64,000 nt of DNA from Fasciola hepatica (taxonomy: Eukaryota > Platyhelminthes > Trematoda > Plagiorchiida > Fasciolidae), in NCBI GenBank assembly GCA_948099385.1, contig CANUEZ040000062.1:3961501-4025500 (forward strand), written 5' to 3'. The notes below the pieces were generated by a model. The model saw nothing but the letters and a program-made list of their open reading frames with translations. It had not been told where the DNA came from and ran no database searches. Both the position numbers and the translations under genes were made by a program. Positions 41,001 to 47,430 of this stretch are shown in pieces (within the stretch, counting starts at the first letter, position 1; each line of letters starts with the position of its first letter).

Positions 41001-43104
41001 TGAAACTCAACTGCACAGATAACAGGACTTGTCTAGATGGGCTAACATCTCCCCAGATACTGAGAGATTTGGTGTTGGACTGAACTAATCCTGCGATAGC
41101 ATCTTGCGCTTTGAAGGCGCAGAAAGCATACCAAACAATGCTACGCGATTGCTTAAGCTATCCAAAAATGTTTATAATTTACCTGGATCTTCACATTCCT
41201 TATGCGATGATAAATAATGCGAGTGATAAAAGGCAAAAACACAATACTTTAGACGGCCATCAGATACCACAAAATGCTGCAGGTTTTATAGTCTGTGAAG
41301 CAAAGCCAGTGCTGAATTTAAAGCAAAAGAATCAAGTCTACAGAACCTTGGCCATATAATGTTTCTGCCTAGTAGCCAAAAGATGTTTGTTTCATTCTGT
41401 CACTTCTTGGAAAGTATGGATAAGTTGTTCGGGATTCTAAATAAGTGATTTATCATTTATAAAGCGCACTCAGATTTCTCATAACTTAAGGCAACAGATT
41501 TTAAATGAACAAAAATGGTTTTAACTTATGTCTCTAAATCTTAGGGCCCCAACAAATTATGTAGATATTTTACTGTCATAATTGTTTTATCATATTTTTA
41601 TAATAGAAGCATTTATCAAATGTGGTTGTTTTGTTGGTCTGTAGTAAGGTTAGCCGAGGACCATAGCTCAAAAACAGGGAGCTGCTACTGTGACGTAGAG
41701 AAGTGAAACTAATACTGCTCCGTGAAAATAGACAGTTTTACCGCGTTCATACGGAAACCATTTCGGGGTTAATGAAGTTAAAATAAATCAAGTGGAAAAA
41801 GAATACTCTGAAATAAAGGCTACTGCGCATTAGGTATTTGCTTTCTGTTTGACTCTTTCGGGTCACTCAACGATTTGGATAAAGAAATATTATCTGATAA
41901 GATTTGTGAACCTGTTTAAATCTGTCCAGTTAGCGTACTCGCCAATCTAATATGGGAAACTTACCCATGCGGTTAACTAAAATAAATTACTTCTTTCGGT
42001 TTCGCCAACGAACTAAAAACTTAGCAGTTTTTCACTCTGGCTGCATTTTGATCGTTCAGTAATTCTGATATGTAGCCTGTGTGAGTTTAACGTTTAAATC
42101 TGCGACCTTTTATAAGTCGGTTCGTAAAAAACTGCGGATCCAATAGATTTAAAATTCAGCCCTGGCGCGTATACAGTTTAACTTAAGAGAAATACTGAGT
42201 TTTGTACAATCGTCTACCCACTCCATATTATTCCCATGTACACTCCAAAGTACGTTCACATATGTCAACTTTTTATCACGCTGAATCAAAATGCTTCTGT
42301 TTTGTCTATCAAAACGACACTTGTGTTCTTCATTTCGTACTGATAATATGCACTCTGCACACGTTGCACTGCAGATTCTCAAAGAAAATTCAGAATCTCG
42401 GTAAACTGTTAAATTTTCCGTCGCGCATTGGTTAACTAAAGTTTTACCCATCAACTCAATCGGTGGGCTCAACAAGATCTTAGCACGACGACCACGTTTT
42501 GGTTTCTGTTGTAAGTAAGTTCTTTTTTTAATTATTCCAAAATTTTTGTTTTATGTTGGAATATTCGAGTATTTTCCTCTTGTTTTAATTCGAGCAATCT
42601 GTTTACATTTAAACCCGTGTATAAATATAACCGTCAGTCTGAAAAACAGGCCTGCAAGAGACGAGAAAACGTGAGAAAATTATAACAGTCCGATGATTCT
42701 TCGTTATAAATGAAGAAAAAGATATTGTGCTCCTTATGTTGCTCCAGGGGAAAGTGGTTCAAGAACAGTTCGACGAGTAAGATCTTGTGTCAAAATGTTA
42801 TTCCAATTATTTCGAATGGTAATTTATCGCGTTTATACACATATATGTGCACGCATGTCACGAACAACTTCTTACCTTCTGTTGCGCATATGCTCAGCAG
42901 TCTGAAGAGCTGGCCTTGAAGTCGAGCATTAAGCTCAATAAGTTCACATCCAGTAGCAATATTTTCATCGCATGTGTTTTTCTTGGTAAAAATTAAACAA
43001 TATAGTAAACGGTTTACATGATAAAGCTTAAGCCACTTCTCGAGGTTCTCGTGCAGAACTAGAAATGCAGCTGAGTTGATGAGCTGACGCAACGACTCTG
43101 CCAT
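10932..43104 (-). CDS. SPATA18: MIEAP (mitochondria-eating protein)-like gene, 8 coding exons over 32 kb
   Basis: In vertebrates MIEAP/SPATA18 acts in mitochondrial quality control. Eight minus-strand segments, each bounded by AG/GT splice sites, join in consistent phase into 1323 nt, 441 codons including the stop (440 residues). Parts match my recollection of MIEAP in order: an N-terminal segment starting MAESLRQLI with CELIELNARLQGQLF, then YGGASAIKSRLLPLL, a short basic/charged segment, then RNRQQNLIARFNDLF and the C-terminal domain with FIQEVCKFAWE, KYRRS and HIWPCLM. The tail is Ser/Arg/Pro rich. Introns are 36, 2963, 782, 8104, 7799, 10123 and 1043 nt. The human protein is longer (about 540 residues); the difference lies in the central coiled-coil part, so small exons may be missing from the 8.1-kb intron. 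Assignment comes from pattern memory, not a search. Confidence 0.82.
12080..12224 (-). CDS. SPATA18: MIEAP-like exon 7 (end of the C-terminal domain)
   Basis: Acceptor TCTGACAG before ATATCGTC, donor GCAACA followed by GTGAGT. The exon contributes one base completing a Lys codon, then 48 codons. Translation begins YRRSHDSSYSVV, continues HHHIWPCLM and ends SKGEACTKRGKSM. This corresponds to the conserved block at the end of the MIEAP domain (YRRS.DS..., H.WP.LM, KGEA.TKRG). Joined to exon 6 it restores DENKYRRS across the splice, strong evidence that the two exons belong together despite the 10.1-kb intron. Confidence 0.85.
12225..14469. other. 3' part of intron 6: nothing recognised
   Basis: Intronic to the MIEAP-like gene. 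Minus-strand open stretches at 12340-12748 are partly continuous but resemble nothing I recognise; they may be decayed repeat sequence. No splice-bounded conserved exon was found. Confidence 0.4.
14470..16110 (+). mobile_element. RTE-type LINE relic (reverse transcriptase)
   Basis: Plus-strand RTE-clade reverse transcriptase broken by frameshifts and stops. The clearest part is 14721-15032: DIDCDPPSIAELAPV, LPPEVYACCLLSLVDRLYIL and TSPANWSPLIFL, the usual PPS..E, PPE.YK.C, W....I..I.KK.DK series. Further on in shifted frames: SARDRCTQTNQ, FIDF...FDSV (about 15230), YGEESSNFALSI and LRTK. The YADD box is not recoverable. It sits in intron 6 of the MIEAP-like gene, opposite to the gene. The upstream part (14470-14720) has RTE-like fragments in mixed frames. 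Confidence 0.8.
16111..18821. other. intronic stretch, nothing recognised
   Basis: Lies in intron 6 of the MIEAP-like gene. Only short frames. A pentanucleotide-like (ATATT)n stretch occurs at about 17843-17860. No convincing element or exon. Confidence 0.4.
17843..17860. repeat. short AT-rich tandem repeat
   Basis: About three and a half units of TATAT/ATTAT type in a row, followed after a short gap by a related AATATAAT stretch. Simple sequence repeat in an intron. Confidence 0.5.
18822..19970 (-). mobile_element. Penelope-like element relic (RT end and GIY-YIG domain)
   Basis: Minus strand. About 19970-19840 encodes the RT palm region: GSLLGPLFLITDLEN followed by RLFKRFGDDIRCM, where FGDD replaces the YVDD/FADD box but keeps both Asp residues. 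Then IAFLDVFLARR, RKPTWNGQYFHF and EDTINEELPKV, the characteristic Penelope series (FLDV, RK.TW.GQY, ...EE...). Downstream, LPFIGNTLADVVNRRL and RPTVCLRFKE are linker motifs, and THIDGKTRHLSEPIHEHHP is a degraded GIY-YIG core (normally Y.GRT.R.L..R..EH.P). The last part, NPSLSAHKKFVHAFSLPW, is the usual C-terminal motif. Several frameshifts; inactive. It lies in intron 6 of the MIEAP-like gene, on the same strand. Confidence 0.85.
21147..21227 (-). repeat. tRNA-like block with A and B boxes, possible SINE head
   Basis: An 81-nt minus-strand stretch in a GC-rich island that contrasts with its surroundings. The ends GGCGGTG and CGCCGCC can pair along all seven positions (one G-U), like an acceptor stem. 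Near the start TGGTCGAACAG fits the internal promoter A box (TRGYNNANNNG). GGTTCGGATCC (rc of 21157-21167) differs by one base from the B box GGTTCGANTCC, at a plausible distance. The anticodon and D arms are poor, so it is more likely a tRNA-derived SINE head or tRNA pseudogene than a functional tRNA. Confidence 0.45.
22348..22700 (-). CDS. SPATA18: MIEAP-like exon 6 (main C-terminal domain)
   Basis: The longest exon, 353 nt. Acceptor ATCTTCCAG before GAAGCG (phase 0), donor GAGAATAA followed by GTAAGTCAG (phase 2). The 117 residues begin EAFSVARTHVRAYRSRV and include DELMQSYL, IDLPAMTHEVLLAMERH, EVINDFIQEVCKFAWECM and HPLDVYRPV, ending NEVIDEN. The FI.EVC..AW motif with a following PLD is the hallmark I recall for the MIEAP C-terminal domain. 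The open frame reads into the intron on both sides, but the splice sites are good and the neighbouring exons fit in phase. Confidence 0.85.
22701..23979. other. intron 5 stretch, nothing recognised
   Basis: Between exon 6 of the MIEAP-like gene and the CR1-like relic. Short frames in both strands only; the 101-codon minus frame at 23292-23597 does not resemble a known protein. Confidence 0.4.
23980..25300 (-). mobile_element. CR1-like LINE RT relic
   Basis: Minus strand. Around 25290-25080: FSMEEVFKLLRTSKI, PDGLLPSLL and TIVPIPKP (RT fingers). After frameshifts, FKSDRSTV and then FLDHSSAFDFVPWSPLYKLK lead into one reading frame with a single stop from about 24850 to 23980. That frame holds VVLSPYLFSTYVSDLPPS, FKYAGDVDLCQ (normally YADD; one catalytic Asp is changed to Gly), LNLSKC, then VKYLVMTIDANLKWSAH and the C-terminal thumb region. 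This is the usual CR1/Jockey order. It lies in intron 5 of the MIEAP-like gene in the same orientation. The plus-strand frame at 25087-25473 is antisense to it. Confidence 0.85.
25301..28759. other. intron 5 stretch, nothing recognised
   Basis: About 3.5 kb with short frames only. The stretch 28080-28460 has partly open frames on both strands but I could not assign it; it may be the 5' part of the Penelope-like relic that follows or another decayed element. Confidence 0.4.
28760..29410 (+). mobile_element. Penelope-like element relic (RT-GIY-YIG linker and GIY-YIG)
   Basis: Plus strand. 28903-29307 reads MQANSYPLLLIHKYS, VVTVPKMRVFLEFSKK, STVNWTYYDAGLVTIF and FMPSGEELLAPCIKSNCVYRF, then a degraded GIY-YIG core (CADRTKRQLLHRVAKH) followed in frame by LHEALNKYF. 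The order (..NGYP...I, VP...VFLE.PF, ..VN.TYYAA.L, ..KSNCVY.F.C.C...Y.GRT.R.L..R..EH) is that of Penelope-like proteins C-terminal to the RT. The RT domain itself was not recognised upstream. It is a second, more diverged lineage than the copy at 18.8-20.0 kb, and lies in intron 5 opposite to the MIEAP-like gene. Confidence 0.75.
29411..30499. other. intron 5 stretch, nothing recognised
   Basis: Includes a 122-codon plus frame (29341-29709) with no recognisable motif, then AT-rich DNA up to the donor of exon 5. Confidence 0.4.
30500..30713 (-). CDS. SPATA18: MIEAP-like exon 5 (start of the C-terminal half)
   Basis: Acceptor TTTGCATCAG before ATCGG, donor GTGGTGCTG followed by GTAAGTGAG. One base plus 71 codons. 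It opens with a linker rich in Ser, Pro and Asp (SDLFDDVSGPQQ, SPLSPLDP), then RNRQQNLIARFNDLFSSSR, VEAMAILRRYLDDYDMNQ and IVFQVVL. The order of RNRQ.. L..R.NDLF... R.EAM and ..VF..V is typical of MIEAP just before the C-terminal domain, and the junction with exon 6 gives IVFQVVLEAFSVA. An in-frame ATG at 30736 lies upstream of the acceptor; I prefer the splice acceptor because the preceding exons end in the required phase 2. Confidence 0.8.
30714..33004. other. intron 4 stretch with one splice-bounded open segment
   Basis: No element recognised. A minus-strand segment 32703-32781 (79 nt) has a good acceptor (TTATAATCCAG) and donor (CCGGA followed by GTAAGTTG) and is open in two frames. Its length does not keep the phase between exons 4 and 5 on its own, so it was not included in the gene. 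Confidence 0.35.
33005..34582 (+). mobile_element. RTE-type LINE relic, RT to 3' end
   Basis: Plus strand, 5'-truncated. Starts within the RT (LKNKKAAG*NGIPSEVYKCC), continues VFPTDWSTYVLQHIP, then in shifted frames GCFRRDRGCVDQIFTLR and VCFIDFRVAFD. The frame 33614-33808 holds LSPVLFNYAIDW (partly in frame) and GLEFADDIVVLAD, an intact FADD catalytic box. Then FRYLGSTLLPNG, LRTKVCVCRAAIGPILSYGC and CLRPILKTSWRDRVFSNGVRR, the usual RTE C-terminus. The element ends just after a GTAT repeat (about 34568-34581), as RTE elements often end in short tandem repeats. Best-preserved RTE copy in the window, in intron 4 opposite to the gene, but inactivated by stops and frameshifts. Confidence 0.88.
34583..37710. 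other. intron 4 stretch, nothing recognised
   Basis: AT-rich. The plus frames 35699-35971 and 35946-36326 (90 and 126 codons) overlap and have no recognisable motifs. No exon of the MIEAP-like gene was found here. Confidence 0.4.
37711..38640 (+). mobile_element. RTE-type LINE relic (RT palm to C-terminus)
   Basis: Plus strand. DLEYSGGIASLSDNAHAMQL corresponds to the YADDIVLLSDN...MQ block with the catalytic Asp pair lost (SGG). Then HLGPHRDTQLSLEGWVCKAV, the motif around RYLRSIAGVWWEHRVTDREL and a C-terminal part with WHRGMEK and LGQRDEG in shifted frames. This is a different RTE lineage from the 33.0-34.6 kb copy (IAGVWWEHRVT versus LKTSWRDRV). It abuts exon 4 of the MIEAP-like gene and is antisense to it. 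Confidence 0.82.
38818..38913 (-). CDS. SPATA18: MIEAP-like exon 4 (short charged linker, possible coiled coil)
   Basis: 96 nt, between acceptor TTGTACTTTTAG and donor AAATCAAA followed by GTAAGTTTG. It starts and ends in phase 2, so it can be included or skipped without changing frame. The 31 full codons are highly charged (YDRDEGTRRRKENKQDKYAK, then HLYELKS), compatible with the central coiled-coil part of MIEAP but not diagnostic. Support comes mainly from the splice signals, the correct phase on both sides and the position between exons 3 and 5. The RTE relic ending near 38640 lies just downstream in the following intron. Confidence 0.6.
39696..39912 (-). CDS. SPATA18: MIEAP-like exon 3 (N-terminal part)
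   Basis: 217 nt, acceptor CAATTTATAG before GTGGAC, donor GGAGCAGA followed by GTAAGTGGG. It starts with two bases completing the Gly codon begun in exon 2. The translation contains GGLYGGASAIKSRLLPLLG, followed by a Ser-rich segment and VMELDELKRAYAKSLEKIEV, which looks helical. The YGGA...KSRLLP motif is what I recall as the signature following the first conserved block of MIEAP. It ends in phase 2, which fits exon 4 or directly exon 5. Confidence 0.8.
40660..41090 (-). mobile_element. RTE-type LINE relic (C-terminal fragment)
   Basis: Minus strand. Around 40980-40790 the translation reads LYESDARSLWRRDM, RLSVLKQQYLRNGGQIW and ESRINNAEVRRRLL with two stops. This matches the RTE C-terminal block (LYG.E.W.L...D.RRL..F...CLR.I..I.W..RI.N.EVRRR). 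Fragment only, in intron 2 in the same orientation as the MIEAP-like gene. Confidence 0.75.
41091..42875. other. intron 2 stretch, nothing recognised
   Basis: Contains a 108-codon minus frame (42149-42475) and short plus frames that resemble nothing known. Mostly AT-rich intronic DNA. Confidence 0.4.
42876..42981 (-). CDS. SPATA18: MIEAP-like exon 2 (conserved N-terminal block)
   Basis: 106 nt, acceptor TTTTTACCAAG before AAAAACACATGC, donor GCAACAGAAG followed by GTAAGAAG. The 35 codons give KNTCDENIATGCELIELN and ARLQGQLFRLLSICATE. NTCD.N...C.ELIE....QGQLF is the strongest N-terminal match to vertebrate MIEAP that I recall. It ends with one base (phase 1), matching exon 3. Confidence 0.83.
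42982..43017 (-). other. 36-nt intron 1 of the MIEAP-like gene
   Basis: The minus strand reads GTAAAC...TTTTTACCAAG, 36 nt with canonical GT/AG ends between exons 1 and 2. It is a multiple of three without a stop, so retention would add 12 residues. Removing it joins KLYH directly to KNTCDEN, matching the uninterrupted MIEAP block, which is why I treat it as an intron. Very short introns of this size are known in flatworms. Confidence 0.75.
43018..43104 (-). CDS. SPATA18: MIEAP-like exon 1 (start codon)
   Basis: 29 codons from ATG at 43104: MAESLRQLINSAAFLVLHEN followed by LEKWLKLYH. The MAE.L..L.......L...LE.WLK.Y pattern is how vertebrate MIEAP begins as I recall it, so this ATG is well supported as the true start. 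The donor is TATCAT followed by GTAAAC (phase 0). A splice-acceptor-like sequence (TTACTTTCTAG) sits directly before the ATG, so any 5' UTR is probably contributed by an upstream exon or a trans-spliced leader. Confidence 0.83.
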
Positions 43105-43115
43105 CTAGAAAGTAA
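43105..43115 (-). promoter_or_regulatory. splice acceptor immediately before the start codon
   Basis: The minus strand reads CTCCTCAATGTTACTTTCTAG directly followed by ATGGCAGAG. The pyrimidine-rich tract ending in CTAG looks like a 3' splice site placed exactly at the initiator ATG. It could receive a 5' UTR exon by cis-splicing or a spliced leader by trans-splicing; the sequence alone does not distinguish these. Confidence 0.5.
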
Positions 43116-44372
43116 CATTGAGGAGGTTAAAGGATTCAAGCATAGCAAATATAGTATACACAGTACACGGTTTATATATTCTGCAGAATTATTATTACTT
43201 TCATAAAGCTCATAAATACAACACGTTCATAAAATTATAACTAGAGTGCATTAGCATACTATACCCAGTCAGCACGACCGCAGAAAATAAAACGAGTTTA
43301 TATATAGCAATGATGGTTTCACGATGTTAACGACAAAAAAAGCTGCAGTCAACACAAGAAAAGGAAGATACAAACTATGTAATACTTGTTATAAAACCCT
43401 AAGGGTGATTGGGATGGAAGGCCACGTTGGATAATTTCCAATCGGAAACCTCACTTTACCAACCTTATTTCAACTAAAAGTGGTTAACAACATCAGTCAC
43501 CCCGTCTAGTCACCACAATTATGAACTTTTTTTAGTTCTCAAATGTCTCAATAGGAATCACATTTAATTTTGCAGATTTGGGTGAGTTTTTCTTATGTTG
43601 TTAGATTCCGAAAAGTCACAAACACGATAACTTTAAGGGGAAACTTGAAAGCTTTTCAACCCCGTCAGACAAAAGTGGGAGCACTTAGTAGCAAATGGGT
43701 CCCTTGGGGAATGGTTTTGACACAATTTCACTAATAGGGTAAAGGTTGGAGAACTTCAGACGTCACTTCAATTATGCTTTAAAAAATTGAATGTGTACCT
43801 TTGATCCTTTAGAAAACGCTACAGTGAATGAAGATACTTGGCACCGAAAACTACGCAAATTGTGCCAAGCAAATTTTGAGATTGTTTGCAAGGGAGATTG
43901 TTGCTACTGAGCAATTCTGCTCGACCAATTTCCTTGAACCACACAGCCCGTTCATAACACAAGCTTTCGGCTGGTTTGCCGTCGGCTTGCTTAGTAGAAG
44001 TTTTGTCAAAAATATATATTTCGAACAAAAGTGGCAAAACCATCAAGAAAATGTAAAAATTGTATGGAGATTTGATCACAAATTGCGTTGCATTTTCGTG
44101 AAATGTTTGCTTAAATGAATCAATGCCGGCAATAAAGCAGTCATCGTTGGATGCCGGTCACAAGTGCCGTCTGGACTCGCGTCACATGATTTGGCTGATC
44201 TGAAAATCGTACATCATCACTGTTAGAGAATTTCATGTTTCACTGGACGCAATGAGTACGTTATGTCATGCGAAGAATGCCAGCTGCACCGATGTAATGA
44301 CCCAATGTCGTTGAAAGGTTTGAAGTTGATGGAAAATTACGGACCACTTATAATATATTTTCTCATTTCTAG
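43116..44372. other. region upstream of the MIEAP-like gene with unassigned open frames
   Basis: Both strands stay open for 87-96 codons at 43819-44118. On the plus strand further stretches (about 44132-44210 and 44230-44320) read like coding exons but in two frames separated by a stop, and I cannot place the splice sites. A gene diverging from the MIEAP-like gene is possible; no family recognised. Confidence 0.35.
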
Positions 44373-44533
44373 CTGCGTTCCAGGTTAACATTCTCTCCAG
44401 ATTGATTGTAGAAAATGGTGTTGACTCAATTAAAAAAGTATTGACCTTGGATTTTTTTGATGACTTGGCCGTTGGACTGGCAGTGCAGCCAAAACGTCCG
44501 TGGTGCAACCGTGTATCATCAACGCCATCAGAG
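44373..44533 (+). CDS. putative exon, unidentified plus-strand gene
   Basis: Preceded by a strong acceptor (TATATTTTCTCATTTCTAG); the donor is CCATCAGAG followed by GTGAAC. The translation AFQVNILSRLIVENGVDSIK, then a hydrophobic/acidic stretch around LDFFDDLAVGLAVQ, looks protein-like but I do not recognise it. The minus strand is also open over the same bases, so strand assignment is uncertain. It would join in phase 0 to the segment at 44602-44724 across a 68-nt intron. Confidence 0.35.
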
Positions 44534-44601
44534 GTGAACTAGCACCTGTAAATATACACATATATCAGCATAGACGCCGTGTACGTTAATCTACTCAAGA
44601 G

Positions 44602-44724
44602 ATTCGTTGGACGATGAAACTGAAAAGCACGTTCAACGGTGGTTCATCAATGCCAGAGATAAAAGGGGTCGCCGTTAGAAGAAAAGAGAAGTTTAATTTT
44701 AGTGCATTACCACCGCCACAGTGA
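44602..44724 (+). CDS. putative terminal exon, unidentified plus-strand gene
   Basis: Acceptor ATCTACTCAAGAG, reading in phase 0 after the preceding candidate exon: begins IRWTMKLKSTFNGG, then MPEIKGVAVRRKEKFNFS and ends ALPPPQ with tandem stops TGA TAA. A competing frame in the same bases reads HVQRWFINARDKR, which recalls the third helix of TALE homeodomains (WFINARRR) but is only 25 codons and stops, so I regard it as chance. Function unknown. Confidence 0.3.
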   Translation: MRWTMKLKSTFNGGSSMPEIKGVAVRRKEKFNFSALPPPQ

Positions 44725-45079
44725 TAAATCTCGTTAATGTTTTCGTAACAGCCGTAGTATGAAACTTGAGAAGATTGGCCGCACATATTTGGCTGATCTT
44801 CAACGCAAATTCTTCGCTATGCTTCCAGTTTAATTAATGTGATATCCAAGACGCACTTGTCCAATCACATTTGGCTTCCGGAAAAATAATTTTGACAATA
44901 AGTATTGTTTATATTTGTGACACCAATTTTTTTTTCAATCTTATTGCTTATTATGAGTAACTAGTTTGTTTTTTCGGGCGCACAGAAGCGTATTTCACGT
45001 TTTCAGTTTTATCTTTTCATCCACAGGTCGAAAATAAAGTGACAGAATACGACGACCCTGTGCACACTGTGCACCATTG

Positions 45080-45535
45080 TATATATATTGTTTTCTCTTC
45101 CCATTTAAATATATTTCATTCTATTGTACGGTGGCAGAAGTGGCAAAGTTGGGGCGAGTGCAGAAAAGCACAACTCACCTTGTTGGGGGGCTACCTAGGA
45201 TCACCTACGAATGTTGGATGAAGATCACTGGGGTTTTATTTCGGTGGTCTGTAGGGGAGTTTGGGGGGACTCGATCTTCACCAGGCGTATAATTCGAGGC
45301 GACTTCGGACCAGAACTGCTCGTACATCTCCCTCTTCGTGAACATGACCGAACGCGGAGACACTCGCTAACTCTGGAGAAGCAGCTGTCGGTGGGCATAC
45401 CGCTGATGTACCGTCTTTCTCGGAGGTTGACCAATCCATGGGACGTACTTCCGGCTGAGGTGGTGGAAGAACCTAATGATATAGTGTAGAGTCGACTACT
45501 GGATGTGTTTCTTAATAGGTGGTGACTTGTGACAC
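45080..45535 (+). mobile_element. CR1-like LINE ORF2 3' end
   Basis: Plus strand fragment of the C-terminal part of a CR1-like ORF2, in two frames: VAKLGRVQKSTTHLVGGL and ITYE (thumb: .L..IQ..ATRLV.GL...YE.RL), then ISVVCRGVWGD, TRRIIRGDFGPELLVHLPLR and RTRRHSLTLEKQL. The stretch ending YRLSRRLTNPWDVLPAEVVE is the typical F..R....WN.LP..VV terminus. Stop at 45487 and a short continuation in frame (SRLLDVFLNRW). 5'-truncated, as is common for LINEs. Confidence 0.8.
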
Positions 45536-45939
45536 ATGTGTAAGTTTGGTTAGACCTTAATTCGTGGTTTCCTTAGTAAACGCGTGCTTCGGTCCTTTGT
45601 GATGCGTGGACCACTTGAACGTTACTCTAATGCTCGGCACTATACGAATATGCTAACCAGAACGGTATTCTCCACGACCCGTGAGAACGAGGAGGCGATT
45701 GGGAGAGATAGTGGTTAGCATGTATTTGGGAACGTGCGTGAGAGCGTGCGCAAGAGCGACGGTCAAATGGCAACCGCGCTTGACAGTCAGCGTTCAGTTA
45801 AACAATAAACGTGGTAAAAGTATGAGCAAAGATGGCCACCGCTACAAATGTCTGAGTTTACGTTGCTAACCTGTGGTGATGGGGCTCATACGGGAGAGAT
45901 ACTCTCTGCCCCGTAATGAAGAGTGAGAGCCCTTCTACA

Positions 45940-46400
45940 CACCGGTCGTTCTTCACGTTGGTTTTCGAACGGTTTTTGACCGGTTTCTCTAGCACCGTTT
46001 TTCACAGAGCACAAGTGATTTGATACAAAGGAAATCGACGACCGGAGTGATGTAGACTGCTTAGTTAACATTTTATTTCGAGATATTCACCTAAATACAC
46101 TGAAACACCCTTTATTACCAAGTTACAGATCATTCTATATCATTCACTTAAAATAGGCGAAATAAGGACAATTATTAAGAACTGATGGTTTGCAAGATGA
46201 AAGCATGCAATAAAAAAATAGTTTGAAGTTAATGATATAAATTAGCGGAGCACATCATGTACTTTACACAACTGGCACAAATCGCGCGGGAACCGTTCAG
46301 AAAACACTCAGAAACCACTCGGAAACCGATCCATGCAACAGTACAAACCACTCTAAACCCGGCCGAAAATAGATCGGTTTTGGAGCGGTTTTGCTGCAAG
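45940..46400 (+). repeat. CGGTTTT-ended inverted-repeat element, copy B
   Basis: Plus orientation. Left end is a truncated GGTTTTCGAACGGTTTTTGACCGG block. The interior (about 46018-46080 and 46125-46190) aligns by eye with the interiors of copies A and C: (T/G)GA..GA..CGAAGGAARTYGACG, then ..TTAGTT.....TTTTA, and AAAATAGGCGAAATAAGGACA. The right end is a roughly 110-bp AAAACCG-type module (46285-46395) flanked by ACCGATC and GATCGGT. Non-autonomous, with no transposase. Confidence 0.6.
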
Positions 46401-46429
46401 AGAAAAATGAATTTCACTTCTATAAGCGG

Positions 46430-46945
46430 TTTCTTTTACGCGCCAGAAAAGTATCCTTTTAGCGAAACCGTTCGAAAACCGTTCGAAAACCGATCGACTT
46501 TTGGCCGGTTTTTGGGTGGCTTTTTACTAATATGCTGATCGGTTTTTGAGCGGTTTCTGCGTAGTTTCTTACCGATTTTCGGATGATTTCTGAACGGCAT
46601 CCGAGCCATTTATGCCAATCTTTTGAACTAAATGATAGGCTTCGGTAATTTCCGCTACATTTCCCAAATAACGTTCTTCGATACTCATTTATATCTTCCA
46701 CATTATGATTTTCCGAATAACTGTCCTTATTTTACCCATTTTGAGGGCCTGAGCAACCTATAAAGAAGCGTTTCGGGGCATTTCAACGAATTAAACCAAT
46801 ACATTTAAACTAAACGCCAACTAAGCACTGCACTCCGGGCGTCGACTTCGTTCGTATCTATCTATTTCGATCCGTGTAAAATGGCTACTAAGCAGACCGA
46901 TCGAAAACCGCTCCAGCGGTTGCAAAACATTTAAATGCCTCCCTA
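46430..46945 (-). repeat. CGGTTTT-ended inverted-repeat element, copy A
   Basis: Same family as copy B but on the opposite strand, immediately next to it, so B and A form an inverted pair sharing AAAATRGG.(A/G)AAATAAGGACAGTTATT on opposite strands (46150-46175 and 46715-46742). The interior around 46800-46890 matches copy C closely on the minus strand (TTTTACACGGATCGAAATAG, CGGAGTGCAGTGCTTAGTTG, GGCGTTTAGTTTAAATG). The end module at 46480-46550 is the best example of the terminal sequence. Confidence 0.6.
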
Positions 46946-47109
46946 TGGAATACCGTAACGCCTAGAATTCTTACCTTAAGGTAATAAATTTGTATTTGAG
47001 ATTAGTTAAGTAATCTCATTTAGCTGACAGAAAATATTTTAAAATAAAAGTAGACATTAAGAACACTCCCCGAAAGTACCGCTCGGAGGCGATTTGACGC
47101 CCCCCTTGT

Positions 47110-47430
47110 GCTGATTGGGTCGAAAACCGATGTTACGAACGGTCTGTGTGTTACAAGGGGAGGAGCAAAAACAGTTTCAAAATACTTTCACAGTCATAAT
47201 GTGATAATGGAGTGAGTTGAAACGTATTGTGATGGAAGTGGAAGGTTATAATAGAGTATAGCTAGTGTTCAGGAGGATCACTTGTAAACCGCTCTGAAAT
47301 CATTCGACCGGTTACTATCGCAAATTGGTCGTCTTATTATCACGAAAACTAGAAACCAGTCTCAAAACGCCGTGAAACTCGTCTGAAACAGCTCGTAAAT
47401 CGGCCGAGAACCGATCGGTTCTGCTACATG
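47110..47430 (+). repeat. diverged copy D of the CGGTTTT-type repeat family
   Basis: Contains GTCGAAAACCGATGTTACGAACGG at the left and CGTAAATCGGCCGAGAACCGATCGG at the right, with CCGCTCTGAAATCATTCGACCGG inside. The latter aligns with CCGTTCAGAAATCATCCGAAAATCGG of copy A. The middle is too diverged to align by eye. Confidence 0.4.

Noticed and set aside
44606..44684. HVQRWFINARDKR resembling a TALE homeodomain recognition helix
   Set aside because: The frame is about 25 codons, has no first or second helix and ends in a stop; another frame in the same place fits the adjacent candidate exon better.
46257..46701. open frames with repeated RKP/ENRS peptides as a possible novel repeat protein
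   Set aside because: They arise from the AAAACCG/CGGTTTT terminal modules of the repeat family, appear on both strands and are not conserved between copies in frame.
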